This document shows positions 8,768 to 18,271 of a stretch of DNA of 63,623 nucleotides, one piece after another. Location: contig CALWNQ010000015.1 of the NCBI GenBank assembly GCA_944382875.1, positions 1 through 63,623 of the forward strand, given 5' to 3'. Below the pieces are notes generated by a model. The model was not told the origin of the DNA. It did not search any database and saw only the letters and a list, made by a program, of their open reading frames with translations. Each line of letters starts with the position of its first letter. Position 1 is the stretch's first letter. The DNA comes from an uncultured Clostridia bacterium (GTDB lineage Bacteria > Bacillota > Clostridia > Oscillospirales > Ruminococcaceae). Made by a program: the position numbers and the translations under genes.

Positions 8768-9244
8768 TTATGCGTTGGGGTTTTCCAACTGTTTTCGGAA
8801 CAGCATCCGGAAAATCCAGCGGACCAACGGTCCGCAGTAACAAATCTGCCAGAAAAATGCTACGGGGAAATTGAACAACACGGTTTGCAGCCAAACGGAG
8901 ACAAACTCGCTTCCCGCATCCTTGAAAAGAATGGTGGCAATCAGACTCATGGTGGGGCACATAATCAGCACAATTATCGCGGAAATAGTTAAAACAATGA
9001 AAACCGGTTTGTCCTGAGGGGATACAATTCGGAATGCCAGCTTGTGGGCTAATTTGTCCACAAGGAAAAATTCCAGCACAAACGCAACCGGCCACATAAT
9101 CAGCATCTCATGGAACGCCATGAGAAATACCTGGTAGCACATACCGCCGGTGTTCAGGGCGATGTTGTAGCAGATCATGACATAGACCATGCAAAAGGCC
9201 ATGATGAGGGTAAAAATAATGTTCTGAAAGGTGGTTTTCGGCAT
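8768..9244 (-). CDS. DUF2798 family membrane protein
   Basis: 158 residues with four hydrophobic helices (about 8-30, 43-62, 81-104 and 116-140). The opening PKTTFQNIIFTLIMAFCMVY, the central MWPVAFVLEFFLVDKLA and the CPTMSLIATILFKD segment match the DUF2798 family of Firmicutes, whose function is unknown. ATG at 9244 follows AGCAGGAGAATAAA. It is monocistronic, ending at the strong terminator 8641-8678. It probably marks the return to chromosomal sequence after the mobile-element remnant. Confidence 0.85.
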   Translation of the reverse strand: MPKTTFQNIIFTLIMAFCMVYVMICYNIALNTGGMCYQVFLMAFHEMLIMWPVAFVLEFFLVDKLAHKLAFRIVSPQDKPVFIVLTISAIIVLIMCPTMSLIATILFKDAGSEFVSVWLQTVLFNFPVAFFWQICYCGPLVRWIFRMLFRKQLENPNA

Positions 9245-9398
9245 TTTATTCTCCTGCTTTCTTTGATAAATTACACAAAAAATCTACGTGTTGTTCGTTA
9301 TCAAGCAGGAGCTTGTGCCGTTTCCAATTCTTTACCAGCATTTTTTGCGCTAAAATTAATTTATTTATTATACATGAATTTTTAAAAAAAGTCAAGAA

Positions 9399-9443
9399 AA
9401 AACAGCCTGCCTTCCGCGAACCCGTACGGAGGCAGGCTGTTTT
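9399..9443. terminator. Terminator between two minus-strand genes
   Basis: AAAACAGCCTGCCTTCCG pairs with CGGAGGCAGGCTGTTTT. On the minus strand it is followed by a T-run, ending the 9448-9678 transcript. Confidence 0.85.
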
Positions 9444-9447
9444 GCTG

Positions 9448-9678
9448 TTAGATGGCAAGCCGTTCCGGATGATCGGCCCCTTTGGTCTGGATTGCGTAAA
9501 GCTGGGTGAGATAGGCGAGATACGCCTCTTCCTCCAGATTTTTGCGCAGGCTGCGATTCGTAATTTTGCCCGGCATATTTTTCTTTTTCAGCCGGGAGAT
9601 TCTACGCCAGCAGCGTTCAATCCGATGTGCGGTGAGGATACAGCGCAAGGTGCGAAAGGGTGTGTTTTTCTCTGTCAT
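9448..9678 (-). CDS. Small basic protein of unknown function
   Basis: 76 residues, rich in Arg and Lys in the first half (RIERCWRRISRLKKKN) and with a helical acidic segment (LRKNLEEEAYLAYLTQLYAI) after it. ATG 9678 has an excellent Shine-Dalgarno (AGGAGGATGATTCCCC), and the gene is followed immediately by a strong terminator, so it is likely expressed. No family is recognised. A nucleic-acid-binding role would fit the composition but is speculation. Confidence 0.65.
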   Translation of the reverse strand: MTEKNTPFRTLRCILTAHRIERCWRRISRLKKKNMPGKITNRSLRKNLEEEAYLAYLTQLYAIQTKGADHPERLAI

Positions 9679-9914
9679 GGGGAATCATCCTCCTATTCAA
9701 ATGTCAATGTCCCAGAAATGAACGATTTGGGTTCCAACAACTATGATTATACTCGAACAGCTTTAAAAAAAGTGTCGAAATGTGGGATAGGAAATATTTT
9801 TTTCGAAGAATTTTTCTGATCATGCAGAAATGTTCAGAAAAAAACAAAAACCAAGCGAATGGGCGGCAATCTATGCGGAAAGTGTGAAATTTCTGCAATT
9901 TTTGGCGATACAGG

Positions 9915-9944
9915 TTGCGTTTTATCTGTTGTATATGGTATAAT
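9915..9944 (+). promoter_or_regulatory. Sigma-A promoter of fhs
   Basis: TTGCGT, 18-bp spacer, TATAAT, 35 nt before the fhs start. The upstream stretch 9679-9914 is A/T-rich; I see no riboswitch-like structure in it. Confidence 0.75.
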
Positions 9945-9979
9945 ATAAACGATTGATAAAATTATCAGGGGGGATTTTT

Positions 9980-11650
9980 ATGCTGACTGATATCGAAATT
10001 GCCCAGCAGGCCAACATGCTGCCGATTCGAGAGGTTGCTGCTTCTTCGGGAATTCCGGAAGACGCACTTGAATATTATGGGAAATATAAGGCAAAACTTT
10101 CGGATGAGTTCATTAACTCGTGCGAACAGAATCCGGACGGGAAGCTGATTTTGGTGACTGCCATTAACCCCACACCGGCTGGCGAGGGGAAAACAACCAC
10201 CTCGATTGGACTGGGACAGGCCATGTCCCGCCTTGGAAAGAAAACTATGATCGCGCTGCGGGAACCTTCGCTTGGGCCGGTATTCGGCATCAAGGGCGGT
10301 GCTGCGGGCGGCGGTTATGCCCAGGCGGTTCCGATGGAGGATATCAACCTTCACTTTACCGGCGACATGCATGCCATTACGGCTGCCAATAACCTGCTCT
10401 GCGCCATGATCGACAATCATTTGCAGCAGGGGAACGCACTCGGCATTGACCCGCGCCGTATCCTCTTTAAACGCTGTCTGGATATGAACGATCGCGCGCT
10501 CCGTTTTATCAATGTCGGACTCGGGGGCAAGGTGAACGGCATTCCGCGTGAGGACGGCTTTATCATCACCGTTGCCAGTGAAATTATGGCAATTCTCTGC
10601 CTGGCAACCGATCTAATGGACCTGAAAGACCGGATTTCCAAGATTCTGGTTGCCTATACTTGGGACAACAAGCCGGTTTATGCCGGTGACCTCAAAGCAC
10701 AAGGCGCGATGACGGTGCTTTTGAAGGATGCGCTTAAGCCGAACCTGGTCCAGACACTGGAAAATACACCGGTTCTGATGCATGGCGGTCCTTTCGCAAA
10801 TATTGCGCATGGCTGCAACTCGGTGCGCGCAACCCGTCTTGCGTTAAAACTTGCCGATTACACTATTACCGAAGCGGGCTTCGGTTCTGATTTGGGCGCT
10901 GAGAAATTCTTTGACATCAAGTGCCGCAAAGCCGGTCTCAAACCGGACTGTGTGGTTGTGGTAGCGACTGTCCGCGCACTGAAATACAACGGCGGCGTTC
11001 CAAAAGCGGAACTGAACGTCGAAAATCTGGATGCGCTGAAAGCAGGTATTGTAAACCTTGCGGCGCATGTGGAGAATATGCAGAAGTTTGGTGTACCGGC
11101 TGTGGTAGCCATTAACCGTTTCCCCACCGACACCGAAGCGGAGCTGCAGGTTATCGACGATTTCTGCAAGGAAATGGGTGTGCCGTATGCTCTTTCGGAA
11201 GTGTTTGCTAAAGGCGGCGAAGGCGGTTTGTTGCTGGCGGAAAAGGTATTAGAAACTCTGGAAACCCGGGAAAGCCATTTTGCACCGATTTATTCGCTTG
11301 ACCTGCCCATCCGTGACAAGATCCGGGCGATTGCCGAAAAGATTTATGGTGCTGCCGATATTTCTTACACTCCCGCAGCCTCTAAAGCGATTGCCGAGAT
11401 CGAAGCGCTGGGGCACGGAAATCTGCCGGTCTGCATGGCTAAAACGCAGTACTCCCTTTCGGACGATCCCGCAGCATTGGGACGTCCGCAGGGCTTTACA
11501 CTGCATGTGTCTGAGGTTCGGCTTTCTGCCGGCGCCGGATTTATTGTGGTTTTGACCGGAAGTATTATGACAATGCCCGGACTGCCCAAAGCACCGGCCG
11601 CCGAACGGATTGACATCGATGAAAACGGTGTGATTACCGGACTTTTTTAA
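9980..11650 (+). CDS. fhs: Formate-tetrahydrofolate ligase
   Basis: 556 residues, the usual family length. It catalyses ATP-dependent formation of 10-formyl-tetrahydrofolate from formate in the cytoplasm, feeding purine synthesis and the Wood-Ljungdahl methyl branch. The P-loop [16 protein letters not shown] is near residue 64, followed by [20 protein letters not shown], a strongly conserved stretch of the family. The C-terminus [17 protein letters not shown] is also typical. The start at 9980 follows AGGGGGGATTTTT. An in-frame ATG at 9953 lies before that ribosome site and is rejected. FolD, the next enzyme of the pathway, is encoded at 42847. Confidence 0.97.
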   Translation: MLTDIEIAQQANMLPIREVAASSGIPEDALEYYGKYKAKLSDEFINSCEQNPDGKLILVTAINPTPAGEGKTTTSIGLGQAMSRLGKKTMIALREPSLGPVFGIKGGAAGGGYAQAVPMEDINLHFTGDMHAITAANNLLCAMIDNHLQQGNALGIDPRRILFKRCLDMNDRALRFINVGLGGKVNGIPREDGFIITVASEIMAILCLATDLMDLKDRISKILVAYTWDNKPVYAGDLKAQGAMTVLLKDALKPNLVQTLENTPVLMHGGPFANIAHGCNSVRATRLALKLADYTITEAGFGSDLGAEKFFDIKCRKAGLKPDCVVVVATVRALKYNGGVPKAELNVENLDALKAGIVNLAAHVENMQKFGVPAVVAINRFPTDTEAELQVIDDFCKEMGVPYALSEVFAKGGEGGLLLAEKVLETLETRESHFAPIYSLDLPIRDKIRAIAEKIYGAADISYTPAASKAIAEIEALGHGNLPVCMAKTQYSLSDDPAALGRPQGFTLHVSEVRLSAGAGFIVVLTGSIMTMPGLPKAPAAERIDIDENGVITGLF

Positions 11651-11668
11651 TCCTTCGGGAGGTTTTGC

Positions 11669-12796
11669 ATGAAAGAATTCTGGCTGGCGGTAAAGCGTTA
11701 TTTCCGCCGCCTGGACAAGCCGCTGATCTTGCTTTGTGCCGCGGCACTGGCGTTTAGTGTGACTATTTTGTATTCCGAAATGGTGGCAGGTTTTATCACA
11801 AAGCGTCAGCTTCTGGTTCAGCTTTTTGCCGGCTGTTTGGGGCTTGCGGTGATGATTGCAATGGTGTTTATCAGTTACCGCTTTTTGTCCAAGCTGTGGT
11901 TTTTGCACCTTCCGGTGACGCTGGGGCTGGTGTTGGCGACCTTTGTCCTGCCGGAGCCGTTTGTCTACAAACCGGATGGTTCGGATGATGTTGCCTGGCT
12001 TCGGTTTGGAAGTTTTACCTTGCAGCCATCGGAACTCTTAAAAATTTCGTTCATCCTGACATTTGCGCTCCACTTGTCCAAAGTGCGCGATCAGATGCAC
12101 AAACCGCTGCAGGTGCTGCTCCTTTGTATACACGGAGCGATTCCGTGCCTGCTCATTTATAAACAGGGGGATATGGGATCTGCACTCGTCTTTTTCTTTA
12201 TCTTCCTCTGTATGATTTTTACTGCCGGGCTTCAGTGGCGGTATGTGCTGGGCGGAGTTGCTGCGATTGCGGCAGCGGTCCCCATTGTATGGTTCAGCGA
12301 CAGTTTCCACGACTATCTTCAGCGCCGGATTCTGGTGTTGGCTGATATAGAAAATTCCACGCTCGCCGAAGCATACCAGCAGCAGGTGGGACAGAAAATC
12401 CTCGGTTCTGGGGAGGTTTTTGGAAAAGGGTTGTTTTCGGACGATCTGAATTATGTATTCGCCATCCACAATGACTTTATTTTGGCCCATATCGGCCAGA
12501 CACTGGGATTTGTAGGATGTACTTTTGTCGTAGTGCTGCTCGTTGCAATCTGCGTAAAAGTGCTTTTGACTGCACGGATGAGCACTGACCCCCTTGGCTG
12601 CTATATCTGTACCGGCGTGTTTGCGATGTTTTTCTTCCAGTTCCTCATCAATGTGGGGATGGTGCTCTGTCTGGTGCCGGTAATCGGGATTACCATGCCG
12701 TTTATCAGTTACGGCGGCACCTCGATGGTTGCATCCTTTGCAGCGATGGGACTGGTGATGAGCGTCTATTCTTTTAATAAAAAGCGAATTTCTTAA
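11669..12796 (+). CDS. rodA: RodA/FtsW/SpoVE family peptidoglycan glycosyltransferase
   Basis: 375 residues with about ten membrane helices. The C-terminal part has the SEDS-family signatures: HNDFILAHIGQTLGFVG around 270-286 and ITMPFISYGGTSMVASFAAM near 346-365. SEDS proteins polymerise lipid II with a partner class B PBP. The LDKPLILLCAAALAFSVTIL start and the absence of a linked divIB or mur genes favour RodA (elongation) over FtsW. Start ATG follows CGGGAGGTTTTGC. It lies 18 nt after fhs and probably belongs to the same transcript. Confidence 0.9.
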   Translation: MKEFWLAVKRYFRRLDKPLILLCAAALAFSVTILYSEMVAGFITKRQLLVQLFAGCLGLAVMIAMVFISYRFLSKLWFLHLPVTLGLVLATFVLPEPFVYKPDGSDDVAWLRFGSFTLQPSELLKISFILTFALHLSKVRDQMHKPLQVLLLCIHGAIPCLLIYKQGDMGSALVFFFIFLCMIFTAGLQWRYVLGGVAAIAAAVPIVWFSDSFHDYLQRRILVLADIENSTLAEAYQQQVGQKILGSGEVFGKGLFSDDLNYVFAIHNDFILAHIGQTLGFVGCTFVVVLLVAICVKVLLTARMSTDPLGCYICTGVFAMFFFQFLINVGMVLCLVPVIGITMPFISYGGTSMVASFAAMGLVMSVYSFNKKRIS

Positions 12797-12813
12797 CAGG
12801 AAAGGATTCTGAT

Positions 12814-13362
12814 ATGAGAGTAATCACAGGTACTGCCCGTGGGCGGAAGCTGAAAACACTGGAAGGGATGGAGGTTCGTCCCACTACGGATATGGTGAAA
12901 GAAGCGGTGTTTAGCATCATTCAATTCCGTGTGCCCTGCGCATCGATGCTGGACGTTTTTGCGGGAAGCGGTCAGATGGGGATTGAAGCGCTGAGCAGGG
13001 GGGCTTCCCGTGTTGTATTTGTCGACAGTTCAAGGGATTCCCAAGCGGTTATCCGTGAAAACCTGGCGAATACGGGCCTATCCAAGCAGGCTCGTGTGAT
13101 CGCTGATGATGCTGTATCGTTCCTTTCCCATGCTACAGATCAATACGACATTATTTTTCTGGATCCGCCGTATGAGCTGGGGTATGCGCCCAAGGTACTA
13201 CCGCTGTTGGATCGGCTGTTGGCGCCGGGCGGGATTGTGCTGTTTGAGCATCGATTGAAAGAAGAGCTGCCTGAAACAGTGGGCGGGCTGGTTTTAAAAA
13301 AGAACTACCGCTACGGGAAAATTGCAGTTACTACCTATATTCACGCGGAGGATGCCGAATAG
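12814..13362 (+). CDS. rsmD: 16S rRNA (guanine(966)-N2)-methyltransferase RsmD
   Basis: 182 residues. The N-terminal MRVITGTARGRKLKTLEG, the SAM-binding segment MLDVFAGSGQMGIEALSRGA and the catalytic DPPY motif (FLDPPYELGY near 114-123) define the RsmD family, which methylates G966 of 16S rRNA during 30S assembly. Start ATG is preceded by AGGAAAGGATTCTGAT. It is followed after 27 nt by coaD, the common rsmD-coaD neighbour pair in Firmicutes. Confidence 0.95.
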   Translation: MRVITGTARGRKLKTLEGMEVRPTTDMVKEAVFSIIQFRVPCASMLDVFAGSGQMGIEALSRGASRVVFVDSSRDSQAVIRENLANTGLSKQARVIADDAVSFLSHATDQYDIIFLDPPYELGYAPKVLPLLDRLLAPGGIVLFEHRLKEELPETVGGLVLKKNYRYGKIAVTTYIHAEDAE

Positions 13363-13389
13363 CCCCCGCCGAAAGGAAGCCAAGAAACC

Positions 13390-13875
13390 ATGAGAATCGC
13401 TGTCTGCCCTGGGAGCTTTGATCCCATTACATTGGGCCATTTGGATATTATTCGACGTGCTGCTAAAATTTTTGACGAAGTGATCGTGTTGGTTTCGATC
13501 AATCCCGCCAAAAACAACTGCTCCTTTACAACTGAGGAGCGAATCCATCTGATCGAAAAGACGATTGCCGGAATGGATCATGTCCGGGTGGATTCTACTG
13601 ATGGGCTGCTGGCAGATTATCTGCGGGAAAAGGGAGCCTGTGCCATTGTCAAAGGGCTACGGGCAGTGTCTGACTTTGAGTACGAGTTTCAGATGTCGCT
13701 TGCAAACAAGCATCTGAATCCTGAGGCGGAAACGATCTTTTTCACTGCCGCTGCGGAAAATATGTACCTCAGTTCCAGTATTGTCAAGCAGATCGCCAGT
13801 TTCGGCGGAGATATCAGCGAATTTGTTCCAGCTTGTATTCTGGATGAAATCAAAAGCCGCCTTCTCAGAAAATAA
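13390..13875 (+). CDS. coaD: Phosphopantetheine adenylyltransferase
   Basis: 161 residues, standard length. It transfers AMP from ATP to 4'-phosphopantetheine, the penultimate step of coenzyme A synthesis. The nucleotidyltransferase HxGH-type motif is PGSFDPITLGHLDII (residues 7-21), and the second signature is YLSSSIVKQIASFGG with the conserved SS-X-VK pattern. Start ATG follows GAAAGGAAGCCAAGAAACC. Confidence 0.96.
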   Translation: MRIAVCPGSFDPITLGHLDIIRRAAKIFDEVIVLVSINPAKNNCSFTTEERIHLIEKTIAGMDHVRVDSTDGLLADYLREKGACAIVKGLRAVSDFEYEFQMSLANKHLNPEAETIFFTAAAENMYLSSSIVKQIASFGGDISEFVPACILDEIKSRLLRK

Positions 13876-13908
13876 CGGGCGGGGAAATGGACAGGAGGAA
13901 GGAAATCC

Positions 13909-14376
13909 ATGACGAATCAGGAAAACATCGACAGCATCATCCTGATGATGGAGGAGATGCTGGACAGTGCATGGAGCATCCCGCTTTCGGGTGGAAAGGC
14001 GGCAATTGATGCCGAACGGTTCCATGAACTTTTGGATGATCTGAAAATGCACATACCGGTTGAGGTTGCAAAAGCAAAAGAAATTGTCAATGACCGGAAG
14101 ATTATCCTGGACGAGGCAAAAAAGGAAGCAGAAATGACCCTCCGTGTGGCGGAGGAACGTTCCAAAAAGATGATCGAGCATGATGAGATTGTCCGGCAGG
14201 CGCAGGCAAGAGCCAACGAGATTCTCAGCACTTCACAGCTGCAGGCACGTGAGCTCAAAAAGGCGACCGGTGATTATGTGGATAGTGTGTTGCGCTCCAC
14301 GGAAGAACAGATTGCCAAATCGCTGACCGAACTTCGCACCAAACGACAGGCGATAAAAGCAGCCAAGATCAACTGA
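13909..14376 (+). CDS. Coiled-coil protein downstream of coaD, ATP synthase B/DivIVA-like
   Basis: 155 residues, almost entirely charged alpha-helix from residue 45 on (AKEIVNDRKIILDEAKKEAE, ERSKKMIEHDEIVRQAQARA). No membrane segment and no catalytic motif are visible. Proteins of this type follow coaD in many Clostridia and are often annotated as ATPase or ATP synthase subunit B-like; their role is not established, but a link to cell-shape or division scaffolds is plausible. Start ATG follows GGAGGAAGGAAATCC. It is the last gene of the fhs-rodA-rsmD-coaD run, ending at terminators 14403-14549. Confidence 0.75.
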   Translation: MTNQENIDSIILMMEEMLDSAWSIPLSGGKAAIDAERFHELLDDLKMHIPVEVAKAKEIVNDRKIILDEAKKEAEMTLRVAEERSKKMIEHDEIVRQAQARANEILSTSQLQARELKKATGDYVDSVLRSTEEQIAKSLTELRTKRQAIKAAKIN

Positions 14377-14402
14377 TATATCCAGGAAATAATAGTAAAA
14401 GG

Positions 14403-14459
14403 ACACCCCGTTTGTCGGGCAGCATGTGTATGCTGTTTGATAAGCGGGGTGTATATTTT
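14403..14459. terminator. Terminator of the coaD gene run
   Basis: ACACCCCG-TTT and AAG-CGGGGTGT form the outer stem, and GCAG/CTGT-like pairing lies in the loop. It is followed by ATATTTTA. A smaller hairpin ATTGGGG/CCCCAAT lies at 14464-14486. Confidence 0.75.
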
Positions 14460-14497
14460 AAAAATTGGGGAGAGCGTTTCCCCAATAAAATAACAGT

Positions 14498-14549
14498 AAA
14501 TAAGACGGAGTTGTGAGCCTGTATAGCAGGATAAAACTCCGTCTTATTT
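14498..14549. terminator. Bidirectional terminator between convergent operons
   Basis: AAATAAGACGGAGTT pairs perfectly with AACTCCGTCTTATTT. It lies between the plus-strand coaD run and the minus-strand phnW-phnX transcript and has A/T tracts on both sides. Confidence 0.85.
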
Positions 14550-14609
14550 GTTTACTTTGTATGTTGCGGAAAGAAAATTTTCTGTTGGAATAGAACGAAT
14601 ACAGAAATT

Positions 14610-15389
14610 TTAAAGACGTTCCAGTAAATTTGGCAGCTCACTCATATTACGAATGACATAATTTGCTCCGCAGTCCTGATAAATTTTCCGGACGCGATCC
14701 ATTTCATTGCTTCGCTGCTCTGGCGTCAAGGCTTCGTACTCTGCCTGAGAAAGAGCCATAAGGGAACTGCCTTCTAGTATACCAACAGTAATTAAACCGG
14801 CGTTTTGTCCTTCCTGGATATCCGCTACAGTGTCCCCAACTTTGACTGCGGCTTGTACTGAAGAAACTTTCAAAGTTTCCAACGCCTTGAAAATCATGTA
14901 AGGATAAGGGCGGCCGATTCGATTGGTTGAATCAGAGCTGAACCAGCAGTCTGGAGAATACCCCGCCTTGTCTGCTGCCGGAACGACGAGGGACATCATT
15001 TCGTTGTTGTATCCGGTGGTGGATCCAATCTTGATGCCATGCTTTCGCAAAGCAGCGGTTGCTTCCACAACATGGGAAATTGGCTGCGAATAATCCGGCA
15101 AAATCGAGAGAATTAACTCTTCGCTGCGCAGGTAAACACGCTCCACATCTTGCTCTGTCCAGGGCTGTCCGTAAATTTCCTTCCATTGTGCGCTGATTCG
15201 CGTCATTTCAAACATAGTCTGTACATGCAGCCGTTTGGAAAGGCCCATTGGCTGCCGGATTTCTTCGGTGGTGGGACGGATTCCGAATTCCTCGAAAGCC
15301 TGGCGGAATGCTTCTACCGGAGCAAAGCACCCGTAGTCTACCGTTGTCCCTGCCCAGTCAAAAATAACGGCTTCGATCTGTTTTTTCAT
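14610..15389 (-). CDS. phnX: Phosphonoacetaldehyde hydrolase
   Basis: 259 residues, HAD superfamily. It cleaves the C-P bond of phosphonoacetaldehyde to acetaldehyde and phosphate. The nucleophile is D11 in VIFDWAGTTVDYGCF; in this enzyme the second HAD aspartate is replaced by alanine, as seen here (A13). The Schiff-base lysine is K52 in PMGLSKRLH. The later GSTTGYN and VGDTVADIQEGQNAGL motifs complete the HAD fold. It starts 4 nt after phnW and is co-transcribed with it. Together the pair converts 2-aminoethylphosphonate to acetaldehyde and phosphate. Confidence 0.95.
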   Translation of the reverse strand: MKKQIEAVIFDWAGTTVDYGCFAPVEAFRQAFEEFGIRPTTEEIRQPMGLSKRLHVQTMFEMTRISAQWKEIYGQPWTEQDVERVYLRSEELILSILPDYSQPISHVVEATAALRKHGIKIGSTTGYNNEMMSLVVPAADKAGYSPDCWFSSDSTNRIGRPYPYMIFKALETLKVSSVQAAVKVGDTVADIQEGQNAGLITVGILEGSSLMALSQAEYEALTPEQRSNEMDRVRKIYQDCGANYVIRNMSELPNLLERL

Positions 15390-15393
15390 GGTA

Positions 15394-16482
15394 TTACTCC
15401 TTTAGATCTTTATATTCTTTAAAAATATCCAGCAATTTCTCGATATCATCCTCATAAATTTCCCCGATATTGCCAATTCGGAAGGTATCTGCATCGGTCA
15501 GCTTGCCGGGGTAGATGACATATCCCCGCTCCTTGATAAAGTGATACATTTCCTGAAAGGAGAAGGTTTTGTTTTCCGGATACAGAAAGGTGGTGATGAT
15601 AGGGCTTTGTACCGATTTCGATATATAAGGCCGAAAACCAAGCTGTTCCATTCCTTCAATCAGCAGCCGGTTGTTTTTCGCATACCGACTGTGACGGGCA
15701 GCAACACCGCCTTCTTCCTCCAACTCTTTTAGGGCTTGTGCAAAAGCAAGTACAACATGGGTTGGGGAGGTAAAACGCCATTTTCCGTCCTTTTCCATTT
15801 CTCTCCACTGGCTGTATAAATCCAGAGAAAGGCTTCGCGCCAGACCGGCGCACTTTTCCAGCGCTTCACGGCGCGCAATTACAAAAGAGAAGCCCGGAAC
15901 ACCTTGGATACATTTATTTGCGGAACTGATGAGAAAGTCAATCCCGAGCGCTTCCACCGGAATTTCCATGCCGCCGAAGCTGGACATGGCGTCGACAATG
16001 AATGTCCTTCCAGCCTCTTTTACAACCTTTGCGATTCCTTCGATGTTGTTTAAAATACCGGAGGTTGTTTCGCAATGCACAATGGATACATGGGTGATAT
16101 CTGGATTCTCGGTCAATAGTTTATCGATCTTTTCCGGATCCGGTACATTTTGATAGGACTCTTGATAAACCAAATGGGAGATTCCGGCAGTGTTGGCAAT
16201 GTCTGCCATTCGCAGGCCGTAGGAACCGTTGGCTGCAATTAGGAGTTTGTCCTTTGGGCCAACAGAGCTGGTTAAGACCGATTCTACGCCAAAGGTGCCG
16301 CTTCCCTGCATCAGTACGGAGGTATAGGTTTGATCGGAGGCTTGGGCAATGTCCAATAATTGTTTCCGAATCCGCTGCGTGATTGCTTTGTAATCGTCAT
16401 CCCAGGTACAGTGATCTACCAGCATCCGTTCTTTGACAGTATCAGTAGTGGTGAGTGGACCTGGAGTTAGCAACTTATACAT
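15394..16482 (-). CDS. phnW: 2-aminoethylphosphonate-pyruvate transaminase
   Basis: 362 residues from ATG 16482 (MYKLLTPGPLTTTDTVKERM), the canonical PhnW start. An in-frame extension to 16599 has no ribosome site and is rejected; GAAGGAGAAACAAACAAA precedes 16482. PLP-dependent class V aminotransferase; the PLP lysine is K190 in LISSANKCIQGVPG. It moves the amino group of AEP to pyruvate, giving phosphonoacetaldehyde and alanine. A promoter (TTGCTG-17-TACAAT) lies at 16571-16599. It is divergent from the PbfA-like gene. Confidence 0.95.
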   Translation of the reverse strand: MYKLLTPGPLTTTDTVKERMLVDHCTWDDDYKAITQRIRKQLLDIAQASDQTYTSVLMQGSGTFGVESVLTSSVGPKDKLLIAANGSYGLRMADIANTAGISHLVYQESYQNVPDPEKIDKLLTENPDITHVSIVHCETTSGILNNIEGIAKVVKEAGRTFIVDAMSSFGGMEIPVEALGIDFLISSANKCIQGVPGFSFVIARREALEKCAGLARSLSLDLYSQWREMEKDGKWRFTSPTHVVLAFAQALKELEEEGGVAARHSRYAKNNRLLIEGMEQLGFRPYISKSVQSPIITTFLYPENKTFSFQEMYHFIKERGYVIYPGKLTDADTFRIGNIGEIYEDDIEKLLDIFKEYKDLKE

Positions 16483-16570
16483 TTTGTTTGTTTCTCCTTC
16501 CTCATATAAGTTTATACATCTGACAATTTGCCAGAAAGCTGCATTTTTGGGTTTGTACAGCTCTTTCTTG

Positions 16571-16599
16571 ATTGTATCAAAGGCTTTTTTCAGCAGCAA
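16571..16599 (-). promoter_or_regulatory. Promoter of phnW-phnX
   Basis: Read on the minus strand: TTGCTG, 17-bp spacer, TACAAT, about 90 nt before the phnW start. Confidence 0.6.
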
Positions 16600-16873
16600 G
16601 TATAGTTAGGTAAAGGACTGGTAATTCTTGTGAAGAAGGAATTTTGAGAAAAATGGAAGAACAATGTCAAATTTGTAAAAACAATATAGGAAAATAAATA
16701 AATTTCATGAAAATAAACCAAATTATTTGATTTTCCATGTAAAAACACATTTACCTGGATTTTATGAAAGCTCGATAGAATGTGATTGGAAACAATGGTA
16801 AACTGTGAACAGAATTAAGAAATCCGTTGGACAATATGGCAGCCGAATCTGGATGGCCGGAAATGAGGATAAA
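16600..16873. other. A/T-rich divergent regulatory region of the phosphonate island
   Basis: Together with 16483-16599 this separates phnW from the PbfA-like gene. It is clearly more A/T-rich than its surroundings and must contain the plus-strand promoter and any operator. I found no clean -35/-10 pair for the plus strand. The best candidate is weak (TTTACC at 16750 with GATAGA at 16774). No regulator gene lies inside the island. Confidence 0.5.
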
Positions 16874-18271
16874 ATGGATCAGTATAGGGATCAAACAGAA
16901 AATGATATCAGAACAGATAGGCTTTTGCGGGAAGGCGATGTAAACTTTGGCAGTCAACGCGAGCAATGGTACAGGCATTTGCCGGAAGGCACAAAGGAGA
17001 TGCTCAAAGCGGACGAGGAAGTTTTTCTCAAACAATCCATGTCTACGCCTTGTTTGGATGTGATAACAGATGCGGAAGGGGCCTATCTCACAGATTGTCA
17101 GGGAAAACAGTATCTGGATTTTCACGGCAACAGCCTTCATCAGGTGGGTTATAAAAACCCGTTTGTGGTGGAAGCAGTGCAAAAACAGCTGCAGCAGCTC
17201 TCTTTTATTCCCCGAAGGTTTACTGCTGAAATCGCGGTAAAGGCGGCAAGTCTGCTGGTGGAAAAAACCGAATCGCGGGATTACCGTGTGCTGTTTCATC
17301 CGTCGGGAAGCGGTGCGGTTGGTATGGCCTTAAAGATTGCCAGAAAAGCAACAGGCAGACAGAAAGTTATTTCAATGTGGGAATCCTTTCACGGTGCCAG
17401 CCTGGATGCAATCGCAGTTGGCGGGGAGGCTGTTTTTAAAAAGGATATGGGGCTGATGATGCCGGGGTGTATCAAGGCAATTCCCTACAACTCCTATCGC
17501 AATCTGATACACAGCACAGATCCGGAAAGGATAGCGGATTTTTGTATCGATTACATTCGATATATCATCGAAAACGAAGGGGATATCGGGGCGATTTTGC
17601 TGGAGCCGGTTAGAGCAACGGATATCCATGTTCCGCCGGTGTCCTATTTCCGGCAACTGCGGCAGATCTGTGATGAAAACGGTATCCTGCTGATTTTTGA
17701 TGAAATCCCCACAGCACTTGGAAGAAGCGGTTGCTTTTATGTCCACCAGAATTTCCAGGTAGAACCGGATATTCTGGTTTTAGGAAAGGGGCTGGGCGGC
17801 GGTGTGATCCCGCAGGCTGCGGTTCTGGTGAAAAAGAAATACGATTGTGCATCCGAAATTTCCCTGGGACACTATACCCATGAGAAGCCTGCGTTGGGAT
17901 GCGCCGCCATCTGTGCAACCATTGCGTATATTGACAGGGAAAACCTTGTCGAGCGCGCGCGGCAATTGGGGAATTTTTTGCGGGAGCAGGGAGAAGCACT
18001 GTGTCAGCGTTGGAATTGTATTGGGCAAATCCGGCAAATTGGGCTGATGATCGCATTTGAGATTGTGCAGAATCGGGAAACCAAGGAAAAGGATGCGGAG
18101 CTGGCCGAGCGGGTATTGTATGGCTGCCTGGCTGAAGGACTGTCTTTTAAGGTGTCGGGAGGAAGCTGCCTGGTATGGCATCCGCCGTTGATTGTGACAA
18201 AAGAGCAGCTCAAAACGGCCTTTGCGATCCTGGAAAAGGTATTAAAGGAGCAGAAAGCTGATGGAAGATAA
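16874..18271 (+). CDS. pbfA: Class III PLP enzyme, probable (R)-1-hydroxy-2-aminoethylphosphonate ammonia-lyase (PbfA-like)
   Basis: 465 residues from ATG 16874. The fold is class III aminotransferase: SGSGAVGMALKIARKATG (144-161), the PLP-ring aspartate in LLIFDEIPTALGRSG (D276) and the PLP lysine K305 in LVLGKGLGGGVIP. In phnW-phnX neighbourhoods such proteins are PbfA, which eliminates ammonia from (R)-1-hydroxy-AEP to give phosphonoacetaldehyde for PhnX. The opening REGDVNFGSQREQWY fits that group, as far as I recall it. The start is uncertain: 16874 has GAGGATAAA close by, while ATGs at 16805 and 16853 are possible. It overlaps the PHP gene by 11 nt, so the plus-strand genes form one operon. 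A true phosphonate transaminase is the alternative. Confidence 0.8.
   Translation: MDQYRDQTENDIRTDRLLREGDVNFGSQREQWYRHLPEGTKEMLKADEEVFLKQSMSTPCLDVITDAEGAYLTDCQGKQYLDFHGNSLHQVGYKNPFVVEAVQKQLQQLSFIPRRFTAEIAVKAASLLVEKTESRDYRVLFHPSGSGAVGMALKIARKATGRQKVISMWESFHGASLDAIAVGGEAVFKKDMGLMMPGCIKAIPYNSYRNLIHSTDPERIADFCIDYIRYIIENEGDIGAILLEPVRATDIHVPPVSYFRQLRQICDENGILLIFDEIPTALGRSGCFYVHQNFQVEPDILVLGKGLGGGVIPQAAVLVKKKYDCASEISLGHYTHEKPALGCAAICATIAYIDRENLVERARQLGNFLREQGEALCQRWNCIGQIRQIGLMIAFEIVQNRETKEKDAELAERVLYGCLAEGLSFKVSGGSCLVWHPPLIVTKEQLKTAFAILEKVLKEQKADGR

Noticed and set aside
9679-9914. Possible THF-type riboswitch before fhs
   Set aside because: I looked for paired conserved stems near the start and found none; the region is merely A/T-rich.
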